From Sulfomarinibacter sp963741385 (GTDB lineage: Bacteria > Acidobacteriota > Thermoanaerobaculia > Thermoanaerobaculales > Sulfomarinibacteraceae), in contig CAVUHO010000014.1 in the NCBI GenBank assembly GCA_963741385.1, positions 62,001 through 126,000 on the forward strand: a stretch of DNA of 64,000 bases, given 5' to 3'. The position numbers and the translations under genes were made by a program. The first letter of the stretch is position 1. Each line of letters starts with the position of its first letter. The notes below the pieces were generated by a model. It ran no database searches and was not told the DNA's origin. It saw nothing but the letters and a program-made list of their open reading frames with translations. Shown piece by piece: positions 16,215-24,461 of the stretch.

Positions 16215-17548
16215 ACGCACAACCGGTGGTGGTCGTGGTGGGCCGGCCCAACGTCGGCAAATCCACCCTTTTCAACCGGCTGACCCGCAGCCGCAGGGCC
16301 CTGGTTCACGACCTCCCGGGCATGACCCGCGACCGCATCATCGGCGAGGTCGAGCGCCCGGGCGGCGGCGCAATCACTCTGGTCGACACCGGCGGGCTGC
16401 TGATGGAGGACGAGAACACTTTCGTGCCGCTCATCCGCGGTCAGGCAGAGGCCGCCATACGCGGGAGTGACGTGGTGGTCCTTCTGCTCGACGGGGTGGC
16501 CGGACCGATCCCCGAGGACCAGGAAATCAGTGAGTACCTGCGGGGACTCGGCGTTCCCGTGGTGGTGGTCGTCAACAAGGGCGACCGCAAGGAAGTCGAG
16601 CTGCAGTCGCACGAGTTTCATCGTCTGGGCCTCGGCAAACCGGTCGTGATCTCCGCCGAGCACGGCACCGGGCTCGACGGGTTCTGGGATGCGCTGGATC
16701 TCCATCTTCCGGAGGCGGTGGTTGACGAGGGTGCCGATCAGGAGGGCCGGGGTTTCGCGATTCCGGTCGCCGTCATCGGGCGGCCCAACGTCGGCAAGTC
16801 GTCACTGGTCAACCAGCTCCTGGGAGACGATCGCCTGTTGGTCAGTGAGATCGCGGGTACCACCCGCGACGCGATCGACACGGTGTTCGAAAAGGACGGC
16901 GTGCGGTATCTGTTCGTGGACACCGCCGGGATCCGGCGCAAGGGCAAGACCGACCGCGGACCCGAGGTGTTGTCGGTGGTGATGGCGAGGCGCTACCTCG
17001 AGCGCGCCGACGTCTGTCTGCTGGTCGTGGACGCGGTGGAGGGCATCACCAATCAGGACGCTCACGTCGGCGGTTACGCCTGGGAAGCGGGTCGCGGCGT
17101 GATCCTGGTCGTCAACAAATGGGACCTGATGGAAAACCGGGAAGAGGCGCGCGTCCGTCTCGAGGACCAGGCAGACCAACAACTCAAGTTCATGCGCCAC
17201 GCCCCGCGCGTGTACGTCTCGGCCCTCAACGGCAAGGGCATCCACCGTCTTTTTCCGGCGATGCGCGACGTCCACCGTGCCTACACGCAGAAAGTCGCCA
17301 CCACCGAGCTCAACCGCGTCCTGCGACAGGCCTGGGACCAGCGTCCGCCGCCGATGTCGGGCAAAAAGGCCCCCAAGCTGTATTACGGCTCGCAGGTGCG
17401 TCAAGCGCCGCCGCAGTTTGTACTGTTTACGAACCTCACCCGCCCGCCGCACTTTTCCTATCTGCGGTACCTCGAGAACGTCCTTCGCGACGCCTTCGGG
17501 TTGGCCGGGGTCCCGATTCGGGTTATGATCAGAGGACGGAAGAGTTAG
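16211..17548 (+). CDS. der: Ribosome-biogenesis GTPase Der (EngA)
   Basis: A 445-residue tandem GTPase essential for 50S subunit maturation. G domain 1 has P-loop GRPNVGKST at residues 11-19, DTGG, and NKGD in place of the usual NKxD. G domain 2 has GRPNVGKSS near residue 190, DTAGIRRKGK, and NKWD. The C-terminal KH-like domain begins near residue 355 and ends in GVPIRVMIRGRKS. The start is a TTG overlapping the previous stop; no ATG or GTG lies between that stop and the first P-loop strand. Length matches the family. Confidence 0.95.
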   Translation: MNAQPVVVVVGRPNVGKSTLFNRLTRSRRALVHDLPGMTRDRIIGEVERPGGGAITLVDTGGLLMEDENTFVPLIRGQAEAAIRGSDVVVLLLDGVAGPIPEDQEISEYLRGLGVPVVVVVNKGDRKEVELQSHEFHRLGLGKPVVISAEHGTGLDGFWDALDLHLPEAVVDEGADQEGRGFAIPVAVIGRPNVGKSSLVNQLLGDDRLLVSEIAGTTRDAIDTVFEKDGVRYLFVDTAGIRRKGKTDRGPEVLSVVMARRYLERADVCLLVVDAVEGITNQDAHVGGYAWEAGRGVILVVNKWDLMENREEARVRLEDQADQQLKFMRHAPRVYVSALNGKGIHRLFPAMRDVHRAYTQKVATTELNRVLRQAWDQRPPPMSGKKAPKLYYGSQVRQAPPQFVLFTNLTRPPHFSYLRYLENVLRDAFGLAGVPIRVMIRGRKS

Positions 17549-17566
17549 TCGGGGCAGAAGGTTTCC

Positions 17567-19477
17567 ATGGTTTTCTTCAACTATGCTTTGCGAAAGCTCA
17601 ACGCGAAGATCGTGTACTACGGTCCGGGTCTGTGTGGGAAAACCTCCAACCTGGTATGGATTCACGACCACTTCGAGGGCGGCGATCGCGGAAAGATGAT
17701 TTCCCTCGCCACCGAGGGCGATCGAACCATCTTTTTCGACCTCCTGCCGCTCGAGATCGGGTCGATCCGCGGCATGGACGTCACTCTCCAGCTCTACACC
17801 GTGCCAGGCCAGGTCCACTACAACTCGACCCGCCAACTGGTGTTGCGCGGCGCCGACGGCGTGGTCTTCGTCGCTGATTCACAGCGCGCCATGCAGAGCT
17901 CCAACATCGAGAGTTTCAGGAACCTGCAGGAGAACCTGTTGCTTCAGGGCATCGGTCTCGAAGGGTTTCCCCTGGCGCTGCAGTTCAACAAACGCGACCT
18001 CAAGGACGTCCGTACCGTCGAGGAGCTCGACACGGATCTCAACGTCTTCAGGGTCCCGATCTTCGAGGCCGTCGCCATCAAGGGAGTCGGCGTTCAGGAA
18101 ACCCTCGAGGGCATCGTCAAGCTGGTGATGCGGAGCCTGCGCGAGCGCTACGAGGGTGCGGCCGCCGAGGCCCGGTCGCCGGGAGCGGCTGACCCCGCCG
18201 CGACCATGCGGGTGCCGTCCGCCCGACGGACCCCGCCCCCCGCGGCGCCGCCCCGCGCGCCGTCTCCGGCTCCGGTGCCGGCTGCTCCCGCGCCCCCTCC
18301 CAGACCCGCTCCCGCGGCCCCGGCCGCGGCCCCTCCGGCCGTCCGGACGCCACCCGTCCCGGAACCTCGGCGTGCCCCTGAGGTGCGGCCGCCGGTGACA
18401 CCCAGACCCACACCCGCGGCGCCTGAACCGCCGACGGTGTTTCCAGAGGCTTCTGCGCCGCCGCCCTTACGCGCTCGAGCACAGGCCCCGGTGGATGAAA
18501 TTGTCTTCCCTGAGGACGAGGGCGCCAGGACGCGTGATTTTTCCAAGACAGTTGGTCCCGTAACCGGCGGACGTCCGCCCGCGCGCGGGTTCGAGGACGA
18601 GGTCAGCACTGCGGTCTACGAGGTCGGCGACGAGATCGAAATCGGGCCCGACGATTTCAGCGGTCTGGGGATGGACGGCGACGTCTTTCCGAGCTCCGAA
18701 GAGCGGTCGTTTGTGGACGAGGTGACCAAGACCGAAGTCGAGGCGCGGTCGGAGTTCGATCGGCCGCCGGCCCCCTCACAAGCCCCAGCCTTCGAAAGTT
18801 GGGCTCGGGCCGAAGCTCCGCCGCTGGAGGCCCCCTCACCATTTGACGAACCAGCGGACGCCGGCGAGCCCGTGATCGAGTTCATGACCGACGACGTCCG
18901 ACGTGATTCGCTGCCGCCGACCGCCGATGCCCCGCCGCCCTCGGACCGTTACGTGGACCGCATCGTCGCGCCCAGCCCGTTCGCTCCCCAGTTACCGTCG
19001 ACGGCTGCTGTGCAGGTGGCTTCGATCGGCGTCAATTCCGCAGATCTCGACCTGGCGTTCGGCGTCGGCGAGGACCGTGCGGCCCTCGCGGCGCTTGCCG
19101 ACGACATCGTGGTCGACGAGTCGTCAGATCACGCGATCCAGGTGCCGACGGAAGGCCCGCCGGAAGAAACCGACTCGCCGGCCGTCGAACCGACCTTGAC
19201 CATGGCCGACGACGATCTGTTCGCCGCGCCGGATACCCCGACATCTCTCGCGGTCCCGGCGCCCCGCAGGGTTGCGGTGCGGGCCGAAGACAACCAACTG
19301 CATCTGCGACTCCACGGTACCGGCGCCATCATCGAAAGCGGCCAGGTGAGGGAGCTGGATATCGAAGTGCCGGTGCCGGGTTCGTGGGTCGGCAACCGCC
19401 GGGTCACCCTGCAGCTGCGTCTGACCCTCACACCCGATACGGAGGATGAGAATGGCGGGTCCGGTGAAACTTCCTGA
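17567..19477 (+). CDS. MglA-like small GTPase with a long disordered C-terminal extension
   Basis: This 636-residue protein starts with an MglA-type Ras-like GTPase (residues 1-195): GPGLCGKT P-loop at 19-26, YTVPGQVHYNSTRQLVL in the switch II region, and the FNKRDL guanine-specificity motif. MglA GTPases set cell polarity and drive motility. Residues about 200-560 are low complexity, first Pro/Ala-rich and then acidic. A small folded-looking C-terminal piece of about 65 residues (LHLRLHGTGAII, then RRVTLQLRLTL) follows. Typical MglA is about 195 residues. It is 18 bp after der and overlaps the MerR gene by 26 bp. No MglB-like GAP is in view. Confidence 0.82.
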   Translation: MVFFNYALRKLNAKIVYYGPGLCGKTSNLVWIHDHFEGGDRGKMISLATEGDRTIFFDLLPLEIGSIRGMDVTLQLYTVPGQVHYNSTRQLVLRGADGVVFVADSQRAMQSSNIESFRNLQENLLLQGIGLEGFPLALQFNKRDLKDVRTVEELDTDLNVFRVPIFEAVAIKGVGVQETLEGIVKLVMRSLRERYEGAAAEARSPGAADPAATMRVPSARRTPPPAAPPRAPSPAPVPAAPAPPPRPAPAAPAAAPPAVRTPPVPEPRRAPEVRPPVTPRPTPAAPEPPTVFPEASAPPPLRARAQAPVDEIVFPEDEGARTRDFSKTVGPVTGGRPPARGFEDEVSTAVYEVGDEIEIGPDDFSGLGMDGDVFPSSEERSFVDEVTKTEVEARSEFDRPPAPSQAPAFESWARAEAPPLEAPSPFDEPADAGEPVIEFMTDDVRRDSLPPTADAPPPSDRYVDRIVAPSPFAPQLPSTAAVQVASIGVNSADLDLAFGVGEDRAALAALADDIVVDESSDHAIQVPTEGPPEETDSPAVEPTLTMADDDLFAAPDTPTSLAVPAPRRVAVRAEDNQLHLRLHGTGAIIESGQVRELDIEVPVPGSWVGNRRVTLQLRLTLTPDTEDENGGSGETS

Positions 19478-20030
19478 GGATCAGGAACAATTCAAGCTCA
19501 ACGAGGTCTGCAAGCTCGCCAACGTTCAGCCCTACATGCTGCGCTTCTGGGGCACCGAGTTTCCACAGCTCGAGGCCGGCAAGAGCACCACCGGGCAGAG
19601 GCTCTACTCCCGCGATCAGGTCGATCTCATCCTCGAGATCAGGAGACTGCTGTTCGACGAGGGGCTGACCATCGCCGGCGCCCGCAAGAAGGTGGCGGCG
19701 ATGGAGGACGGCGGTGAGGTTGCGCCGCCCGCCGAGCTGGAGGTTGAGCTCGCCCCCGCCGACGCCGAGCTTGAAGCCGGCGACGACGAATACGATGATG
19801 ACGATGACGATGACAAGCCCGTGCTCCTGCCCGTTCCTGTCGCGGAGAAGACGGCGGCCGCTCCGAAAGCCGTCGTCAAGACCAGCAGCGCCCGCCGCAC
19901 CACGAAAACGAAGCCGGCGCCGGCAAAGGTTGACAAGACGCCTGCCGCCGACGTACAACCACTCCTCGCGACGCTCAAGAACGTTCGCGACGAGATCCAC
20001 GAGATCGTCACGGACCTCAAGAGCAACTGA
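19452..20030 (+). CDS. MerR-family transcriptional regulator
   Basis: A 192-residue regulator. Residues about 14-80 are a MerR winged helix-turn-helix (FKLNEVCKLANVQPYMLRFW, then TTGQRLYSRDQVDLILEI). It has no metal-binding cysteines and no usual effector domain. Instead it has an acidic run of seven Asp residues, a Lys/Ala/Pro linker and a short C-terminal helix (LLATLKNVRDEIHEIVTDL). The ATG at 19452 has GGAGG six bases upstream; the ATG at 19446 would have no spacing. It is co-expressed with the MglA-like GTPase by a 26-bp overlap. Confidence 0.85.
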   Translation: MAGPVKLPEDQEQFKLNEVCKLANVQPYMLRFWGTEFPQLEAGKSTTGQRLYSRDQVDLILEIRRLLFDEGLTIAGARKKVAAMEDGGEVAPPAELEVELAPADAELEAGDDEYDDDDDDDKPVLLPVPVAEKTAAAPKAVVKTSSARRTTKTKPAPAKVDKTPAADVQPLLATLKNVRDEIHEIVTDLKSN

Positions 20031-20036
20031 TCTTTC

Positions 20037-20133
20037 GAATTTTGAATTTTGAATTCTGAATTTTGAATTTTGAATGACCGGCAGCCATCAATTAGCTCAT
20101 TCAAAATTAAGAATTCAAAATTGAAAATTGAAT
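20037..20133. repeat. AT-rich inverted repeat in front of tRNA-Pro
   Basis: Runs of GAATTTTGAATTTTGAATTC type (20037-20075) are inverted, with differences, at about 20099-20133. The fold would be a long weak AT hairpin ending just before the tRNA. The same AT-rich motif follows the DsbA-like gene at 14755-14787. Confidence 0.7.
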
Positions 20134-20139
20134 AAGTGT

Positions 20140-20216
<77 letters not shown>

Positions 20217-20228
20217 TCTACATTTTTT

Positions 20229-20253
20229 AAGCCGCCGGTTGGCGGCTTTTTTT
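20229..20253 (+). terminator. Intrinsic terminator of tRNA-Pro
   Basis: AAGCCGCC-GGTT-GGCGGCTT is followed by T residues: a perfect stem with tetraloop and T-tract, directly after the tRNA. Confidence 0.92.
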
Positions 20254-20363
20254 CGATGATCGGTCCGCGAAGATTTGGTCTCCCCGCCGCCAGCGGACGG
20301 CTTCGTGGCCGACCCCCGCCCGCCCTTCCTTCTCGGCCACGGCCGTATGCCGCTGCCGTCGGC

Positions 20364-20386
20364 GAGTGTCGAATCTCCGCGTCCCC
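20364..20386 (+). repeat. Partial duplicate of the tRNA-Pro 3' end
   Basis: AATCTCCGCGTCCC at 20372-20385 repeats tRNA positions 20198-20211 exactly, and the flanking GAGTGTCG resembles the T-arm GAGTTCA. A T-run and a small GC hairpin follow, as after the true tRNA. It could be a remnant attachment site of a lost element or a decayed second tRNA copy; 174 bp separate the two. Nothing else is recognised in 20254-20430. Confidence 0.55.
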
Positions 20387-20430
20387 ATTTTTTTCGCCAC
20401 CGCAAGGCGGCGTTCCCCGTCTTGGCACCT

Positions 20431-21519
20431 TTACGGCGTGCCATGCACCTTTTCAGGTCCTTCATTTTTCCTGCTGGCTGACCGGCAGTCGCGGAGGACT
20501 CTTTTCTCCAGTATGCGAGGGTCGTTGATCGTGTCGAAGAACGACCCGATGTACTTCAGCGCCTGCGCGCGGGCTTTCGGATCCGGCAGCGCGTCGTCGG
20601 CAAAGAGCGCCTCGAGTTGAGGTCGTCTGTCGTTGAAACGGTCAATCGCGCCGGGGAGACGGTCGTTGTGTGCGCAGAAGCCACGGTAGACCCTCTCGGT
20701 GACCGACTCGATCCGCAGACTTCCGTCAGGTACGGCATAAGGAGGGTCAACCAGACCGGTGGCGTCGAAATCGAACGGCAGGAGCGTTGTTTTCGACCCG
20801 TCCTCCAGGTAACCCAGGATCGCGATGTTGTGGCAGCAGCGCCTACCCCCCGAGGTCTTCAGTGCGGACCAGTCGGTATTTCCAACCATGTACTCGAAGA
20901 GGGCCAGCAGCGCGACCTGATCGGGATCGAGCGCGGTGAAAGCGAGCGTCTCGATGTTGAGCCAGATCATCCCGTGGCGGCCGGCGGCTTCCCCGATGTC
21001 CTCGACAAGGAGGACGAGTCGGGTCGCGCCGGGCGACGGGTGCTCGCTGTCCAGGAAACGGCAGTTGACCAGGCGAGTGCGAAGGGCGGGCTCAGCGACG
21101 ACGGCATAGCTCCGGTAGGCCAGATACTCGAGCATGACGTAGGTCTCAAATTTCTTCCCGCGGTGACACGGTCGCACCAGGCGGAGGCTGCGATAGCCCT
21201 CGAACGGGGTGCCGCGTGTCTGATCCGGATCGAACTCGAGCACGAGCGACGGCGTCCCGCACTCTTCGAGGCGACTGAGGCCGTAGGCGAACAGGTTCAC
21301 GGGGATTTGCGCGCCGTCTTCGAGTGCGATCGTGCCGGCGACATGGGACCATCTCGCGGAGTCTCCCTCCAGCGCGTCCATCGGCCCGATGATCGTCAGC
21401 TCGAGAATCTCGTCGCCGCCGAAGATCGGTTCCACTGCCGCTGCCGGAAGCTGCCACCCGCTGGCTGTTACGATCAGGCCCGCGAGCCCCGTCGACAGGT
21501 ACGTCCACCGCTTCGGCAT
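20431..21519 (-). CDS. Secreted protein of unknown function, faintly CotH-kinase-like
   Basis: A 362-residue protein with a signal peptide (about 1-28, GLIVTASGWQLPAAA). The C-terminal half contains EYMVGNTDWSALK and LLPFDFDATGLVDPPYA, which resemble the conserved blocks of CotH-like atypical kinases and related exported proteins. The match is by eye, so the kinase idea is weak. The Cys pair in GGRRCCHNI is noticeable. The ATG at 21519 was preferred because it starts the signal peptide directly; one at 21552 adds 11 charged residues. The stop lies close to the decayed tRNA copy. Confidence 0.6.
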   Translation of the reverse strand: MPKRWTYLSTGLAGLIVTASGWQLPAAAVEPIFGGDEILELTIIGPMDALEGDSARWSHVAGTIALEDGAQIPVNLFAYGLSRLEECGTPSLVLEFDPDQTRGTPFEGYRSLRLVRPCHRGKKFETYVMLEYLAYRSYAVVAEPALRTRLVNCRFLDSEHPSPGATRLVLLVEDIGEAAGRHGMIWLNIETLAFTALDPDQVALLALFEYMVGNTDWSALKTSGGRRCCHNIAILGYLEDGSKTTLLPFDFDATGLVDPPYAVPDGSLRIESVTERVYRGFCAHNDRLPGAIDRFNDRRPQLEALFADDALPDPKARAQALKYIGSFFDTINDPRILEKRVLRDCRSASRKNEGPEKVHGTP

Positions 21520-21592
21520 CCTGCACCGACCTTCCGCCGCGCTTTCCCGCATCGATTTTTCGGTGGTGATCCGGCCTCAATCTTAACACGCT

Positions 21593-21640
21593 GGTGTCGG
21601 GTGGACCCGGGCGGTTACCCGCCCGGGTCCACTCGACACC
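21593..21640. terminator. 22-bp hairpin downstream of the DUF2975/HTH pair, probable terminator
   Basis: Arms 21593-21614 and 21619-21640 are complementary with one mismatch around a TTAC loop. It lies 21 bp beyond the stop codon of the HTH gene and has no T-tract. In architecture it resembles the 29-bp hairpin at 4152-4213. Confidence 0.6.
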
Positions 21641-21661
21641 ATTTGCGGTATTCCAGACTTC

Positions 21662-21874
21662 TCAGCCGCCTTCTCGACGGTGCTCCAGAATTTCGCCCGG
21701 CGTGCACTCGAGGACCTCGCACAGCTTGTCGAGGGTGGAGAACCGGATCGCCCTCGCCTTGCCGGTCTTGAGCACCGACAGGTTCTGCACCGAGATGCCC
21801 ACGAGCTCCGAAAGATCGTTGAGCTTCATCTTGCGGCGCGCGAGCTGGACGTCGAGGTTGACGATGATGGCCAT
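21662..21874 (-). CDS. YozG-type XRE-family transcriptional regulator
   Basis: A 70-residue single-domain Cro/CI-like helix-turn-helix protein: LARRKMKLNDLSELVGIS, then QNLSVLKTGKARAIRFSTLD and LCEVLECTPGEILEH. Proteins of this size and type are commonly encoded next to a DUF2975 membrane protein, as here, where it follows that gene by 8 bp on the same strand. It probably autoregulates the pair. Confidence 0.9.
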   Translation of the reverse strand: MAIIVNLDVQLARRKMKLNDLSELVGISVQNLSVLKTGKARAIRFSTLDKLCEVLECTPGEILEHRREGG

Positions 21875-21882
21875 CGCATGCC

Positions 21883-22452
21883 TCAGATCGTCAGCTCGAG
21901 CTCGGTCTTGAGGTGACCACGCTCAGCCAGCAGTTGCCCGTACTGGTGGGTCAGGTAAGCCAGGATGAGCGCGCCGATACCGAAGACCTGCGGGAACAGC
22001 AGGCGCGCGGTCTCGACCAATCCCAGCCGCCAGCCGGAGACCGAGAACGGCAGGAAGATGTCGGAGGCGAAGTAGGCCGGCAGGAAGAGCACGTCAAGCA
22101 CGCAGCTCGCCACCAGCAACCGCGTCAGCCAGCCGAGGGCTGGCGCCACCCGGTCGGCGAGGGCCGGCGACTCGGCCTCGGTGCGCAGCAGATGAAAGAC
22201 CGTGGACCCCCGCCAGTAGATCGTGATCCACACGACCGAGCGGGCAAAACCCATGAGCATGGCGAGACCGATGACCATCACGGTGCTTGACGGAATCGGC
22301 TCGCCCGAGGCCCCGGTCAGGCGCATGCTCGGCCACGCGTTGGCGAGGTACATCGCGAGTCCAAGCAGCTGGAACAGGAACAAGGCCAACGAGAAGACTG
22401 CGTAGAACCGGAAAACCTTTCCCAACGGCTGGATCATGCTGTGCTCAGTCAT
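21883..22452 (-). CDS. DUF2975 membrane protein
   Basis: A 189-residue inner-membrane protein with four hydrophobic segments (around residues 16-36, 55-75, 103-125 and 143-165) and the DUF2975 arrangement. The function is unknown; the family is nearly always paired with a small XRE regulator. The ATG at 22452 has AGGAG nine bases upstream; a longer frame to 22539 lacks a ribosome site and adds non-conserved residues. Confidence 0.85.
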   Translation of the reverse strand: MTEHSMIQPLGKVFRFYAVFSLALFLFQLLGLAMYLANAWPSMRLTGASGEPIPSSTVMVIGLAMLMGFARSVVWITIYWRGSTVFHLLRTEAESPALADRVAPALGWLTRLLVASCVLDVLFLPAYFASDIFLPFSVSGWRLGLVETARLLFPQVFGIGALILAYLTHQYGQLLAERGHLKTELELTI

Positions 22453-22646
22453 TTTGTCGAGCTCCTTTCGCGGACATCCGAAGTCGTTCCGCCCGGATGG
22501 CCTGCACAACACTATGGGTTCTGGTAAACTGTTTGTCAATTAAATTTTCATGTTAAACATGAAAAAGTGAATGAAATACAACAAAATCTCCCACAGCCTT
22601 CAAGGAGGGCGCCCGGCACGCAGAAGCGCAACCAGAGCTCAAAAAA

Positions 22647-22962
22647 CGGAAATCGGTGCCTGACACTTTTCCCCGACACCTTTCCCGAAGGGGGAGATCG
22701 TCCGCGTTCGTGGACTTATCGGGTTGGTAGGGTTTGAGCGATACGGAGTCAAGGTGAAGGACCTTGCCGCGAGTTTGGGAAAGAGCGAAGATGGGGTCAG
22801 CCTCTGGGTGAGGAGAGGGAGCAGGGGACGACTGGAAAACGGAAGGTTTTCGGAAGATGCCGAAGCTCTGGATGTCTCACTGAGCGAGGAGAGATGATCC
22901 ACAAATACGGAACTCGGTGCCTGGCACCTTTGCCTTGGCACCTTTGCCTTTGGGCACCTTTT
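22647..22962. repeat. REP-like elements flanking a transposase remnant
   Basis: CGGAAATCGGTGCCTGACAC (from 22647) and CGGAACTCGGTGCCTGGCAC (from 22908) are near-identical direct repeats on either side of the transposase relic. The right copy continues into three further GGCACCTTT units up to 22962. This layout is typical of REP sequences mobilised by REP-associated tyrosine transposases. The remainder of 22453-22995 shows no gene. Confidence 0.6.
22682..22897 (+). pseudogene. C-terminal remnant of a REP-associated tyrosine transposase (Y1_Tnp/RAYT)
   Basis: Only about 70 codons remain. They read VRVRGLIGLVGFERYG, VKVKDLAASLGKSEDG and VSLWVRRGSRGRLENG before a TGA at 22895. This matches the DnaA-like helix-turn-helix tail that follows the catalytic HUH domain in RAYT proteins. 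The HUH motif and the catalytic Tyr are absent. It is flanked by REP-like repeats. Confidence 0.65.
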
Positions 22963-22995
22963 GAATGGAGGATCTTCGGTGAAGGCGAATCTTCA

Positions 22996-24237
22996 ATGAA
23001 AGAATTCAGGGGGCCAACGAAAGACAGGTGCCAAACGGCCGCCACGGCATTTCGACGCCCAACGGGCCTGGTCGCTCTGATCTCGGTCTGGTTCCTCGTG
23101 GCCGGGGTGAGCTCCGGAACAGGGGACGGCGGGCAGCGTGTCCAAACGGTTCCCTTCCTGCCCTTGGTCTACGAGGTCCTGGTCGCGCCGGTGCCGGTGA
23201 ATGCCGAAGGCCGCTATCGTCTGATCTACGAGCTCCGCCTGAGCAGCTTTTCCCGGAGAGAAGTCGAGTTGCGTAAGATCGAGGTTTTGGCGGACGGCCA
23301 GACCCCGGTCAAGGTCTACGACGGAGATCTGCTGTCGCGGTGCTTGACACGGCCCGGAGAGCCGCCCGATCTGAAGGACATGTTGACGCTGGATGGCGGA
23401 AGCCAGGCAGTCTTGTTCGTCATGGTCTCGTTCGACAGCCACGACGCAATCCCGATTTTCCTCACCCACAGGGTGACCGCGCAGTACACCCGCGGCAAGG
23501 ACCAGACGGTCCTGGCGCAGGGAGTGGGCGCCCGGGTGGCGGTCTTGGGAAAGCAGCCCCTTGTGATCAATCCGCCGGTTCTGCCGGGAACCTGGCTAGC
23601 GGGAAACGGTCCAGGCGACGGGCCGGTCGGCCACCGGCTGTCGCTGCAGCCATGGAACGGACAGCTCATGGTCAACGAGCGCTTCGCCTTCGACTTCATG
23701 AAGTTCGGCCCGCAGTACCGGCTGGCCCGCGGGGACGGTTCGAAAAACGCGGACTGGTTCGGCTATGGCCAGCAGGTCGTCGCCGTGGCCGATGGCACTG
23801 TTTCGGACTGCCACGACGGCATCGCCGAGAACACCCCGCACGAGCCGTACGCTGCTCCGAACACCATGGAGGCCGCGGCCGGCAACTATGTCATCCTCGA
23901 TCTCGGCCAGGGAGTGTATGCGGTCTATGCCCACCTGAAGCCTGGCAGTCTGAAGGTCGAGCCCGGTGACAGGGTGCGCCAAGGGCAGGTGTTGGGGGAG
24001 ATCGGCAACTCGGGAATCTCCGACGCACCCCACCTTCACTTCCACCTCATCGACGCCGACTCGGTATACGGCGGGCAGGGGCTGGCCTTTGTCTTCGAGC
24101 GTTTCGCGCAGTTGGGCCCCTTCGACCCACAAGACGATCGCCCCGACAGCACCTGGGTCCCGAAGGGCAAGAGAACAACGCGCGAGCTGGAGATGCCTCT
24201 TGGGGATCAGGTGATCGAATTTCCGATAGTTCCTTGA
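22996..24237 (+). CDS. Secreted M23 family metallopeptidase (LytM domain)
   Basis: A 413-residue protein with an N-terminal hydrophobic export segment (about 23-40). Residues about 55-200 form a family-specific beta-rich domain. Residues about 230-370 are a LytM/M23 domain with YAHLKPGSLKV, GEIGNSGISDAPHLHFHLI and the HLHFH zinc/catalytic motif near 345-349. The first-His motif of M23 (HxxxD) is not obvious; NERFAFDFMKF occupies that position, so hydrolase activity needs caution. The ATG at 22996 was chosen because the frame upstream runs into REP repeats. Confidence 0.82.
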   Translation: MKEFRGPTKDRCQTAATAFRRPTGLVALISVWFLVAGVSSGTGDGGQRVQTVPFLPLVYEVLVAPVPVNAEGRYRLIYELRLSSFSRREVELRKIEVLADGQTPVKVYDGDLLSRCLTRPGEPPDLKDMLTLDGGSQAVLFVMVSFDSHDAIPIFLTHRVTAQYTRGKDQTVLAQGVGARVAVLGKQPLVINPPVLPGTWLAGNGPGDGPVGHRLSLQPWNGQLMVNERFAFDFMKFGPQYRLARGDGSKNADWFGYGQQVVAVADGTVSDCHDGIAENTPHEPYAAPNTMEAAAGNYVILDLGQGVYAVYAHLKPGSLKVEPGDRVRQGQVLGEIGNSGISDAPHLHFHLIDADSVYGGQGLAFVFERFAQLGPFDPQDDRPDSTWVPKGKRTTRELEMPLGDQVIEFPIVP

Positions 24238-24461
24238 TCCCGGGAGTGGAGCGCTTCGGCCTCGGGGTGAAGGACCGCGCGCCGGCTGGAGCCGGGGAAT
24301 GATGAGGAGCAATAGCGGAACAGCGTGACTGGCACGTTCACGTATCCATCAGAAAAATGTCGGGTCTCCCTGACACCAATGTGAGCCGACGCGTGGTATG
24401 GTTTCTACAGGCGAGAACATCGTGAAGTCGGCAACGATCTCATCCGAGGGCGGGCTCTGAA

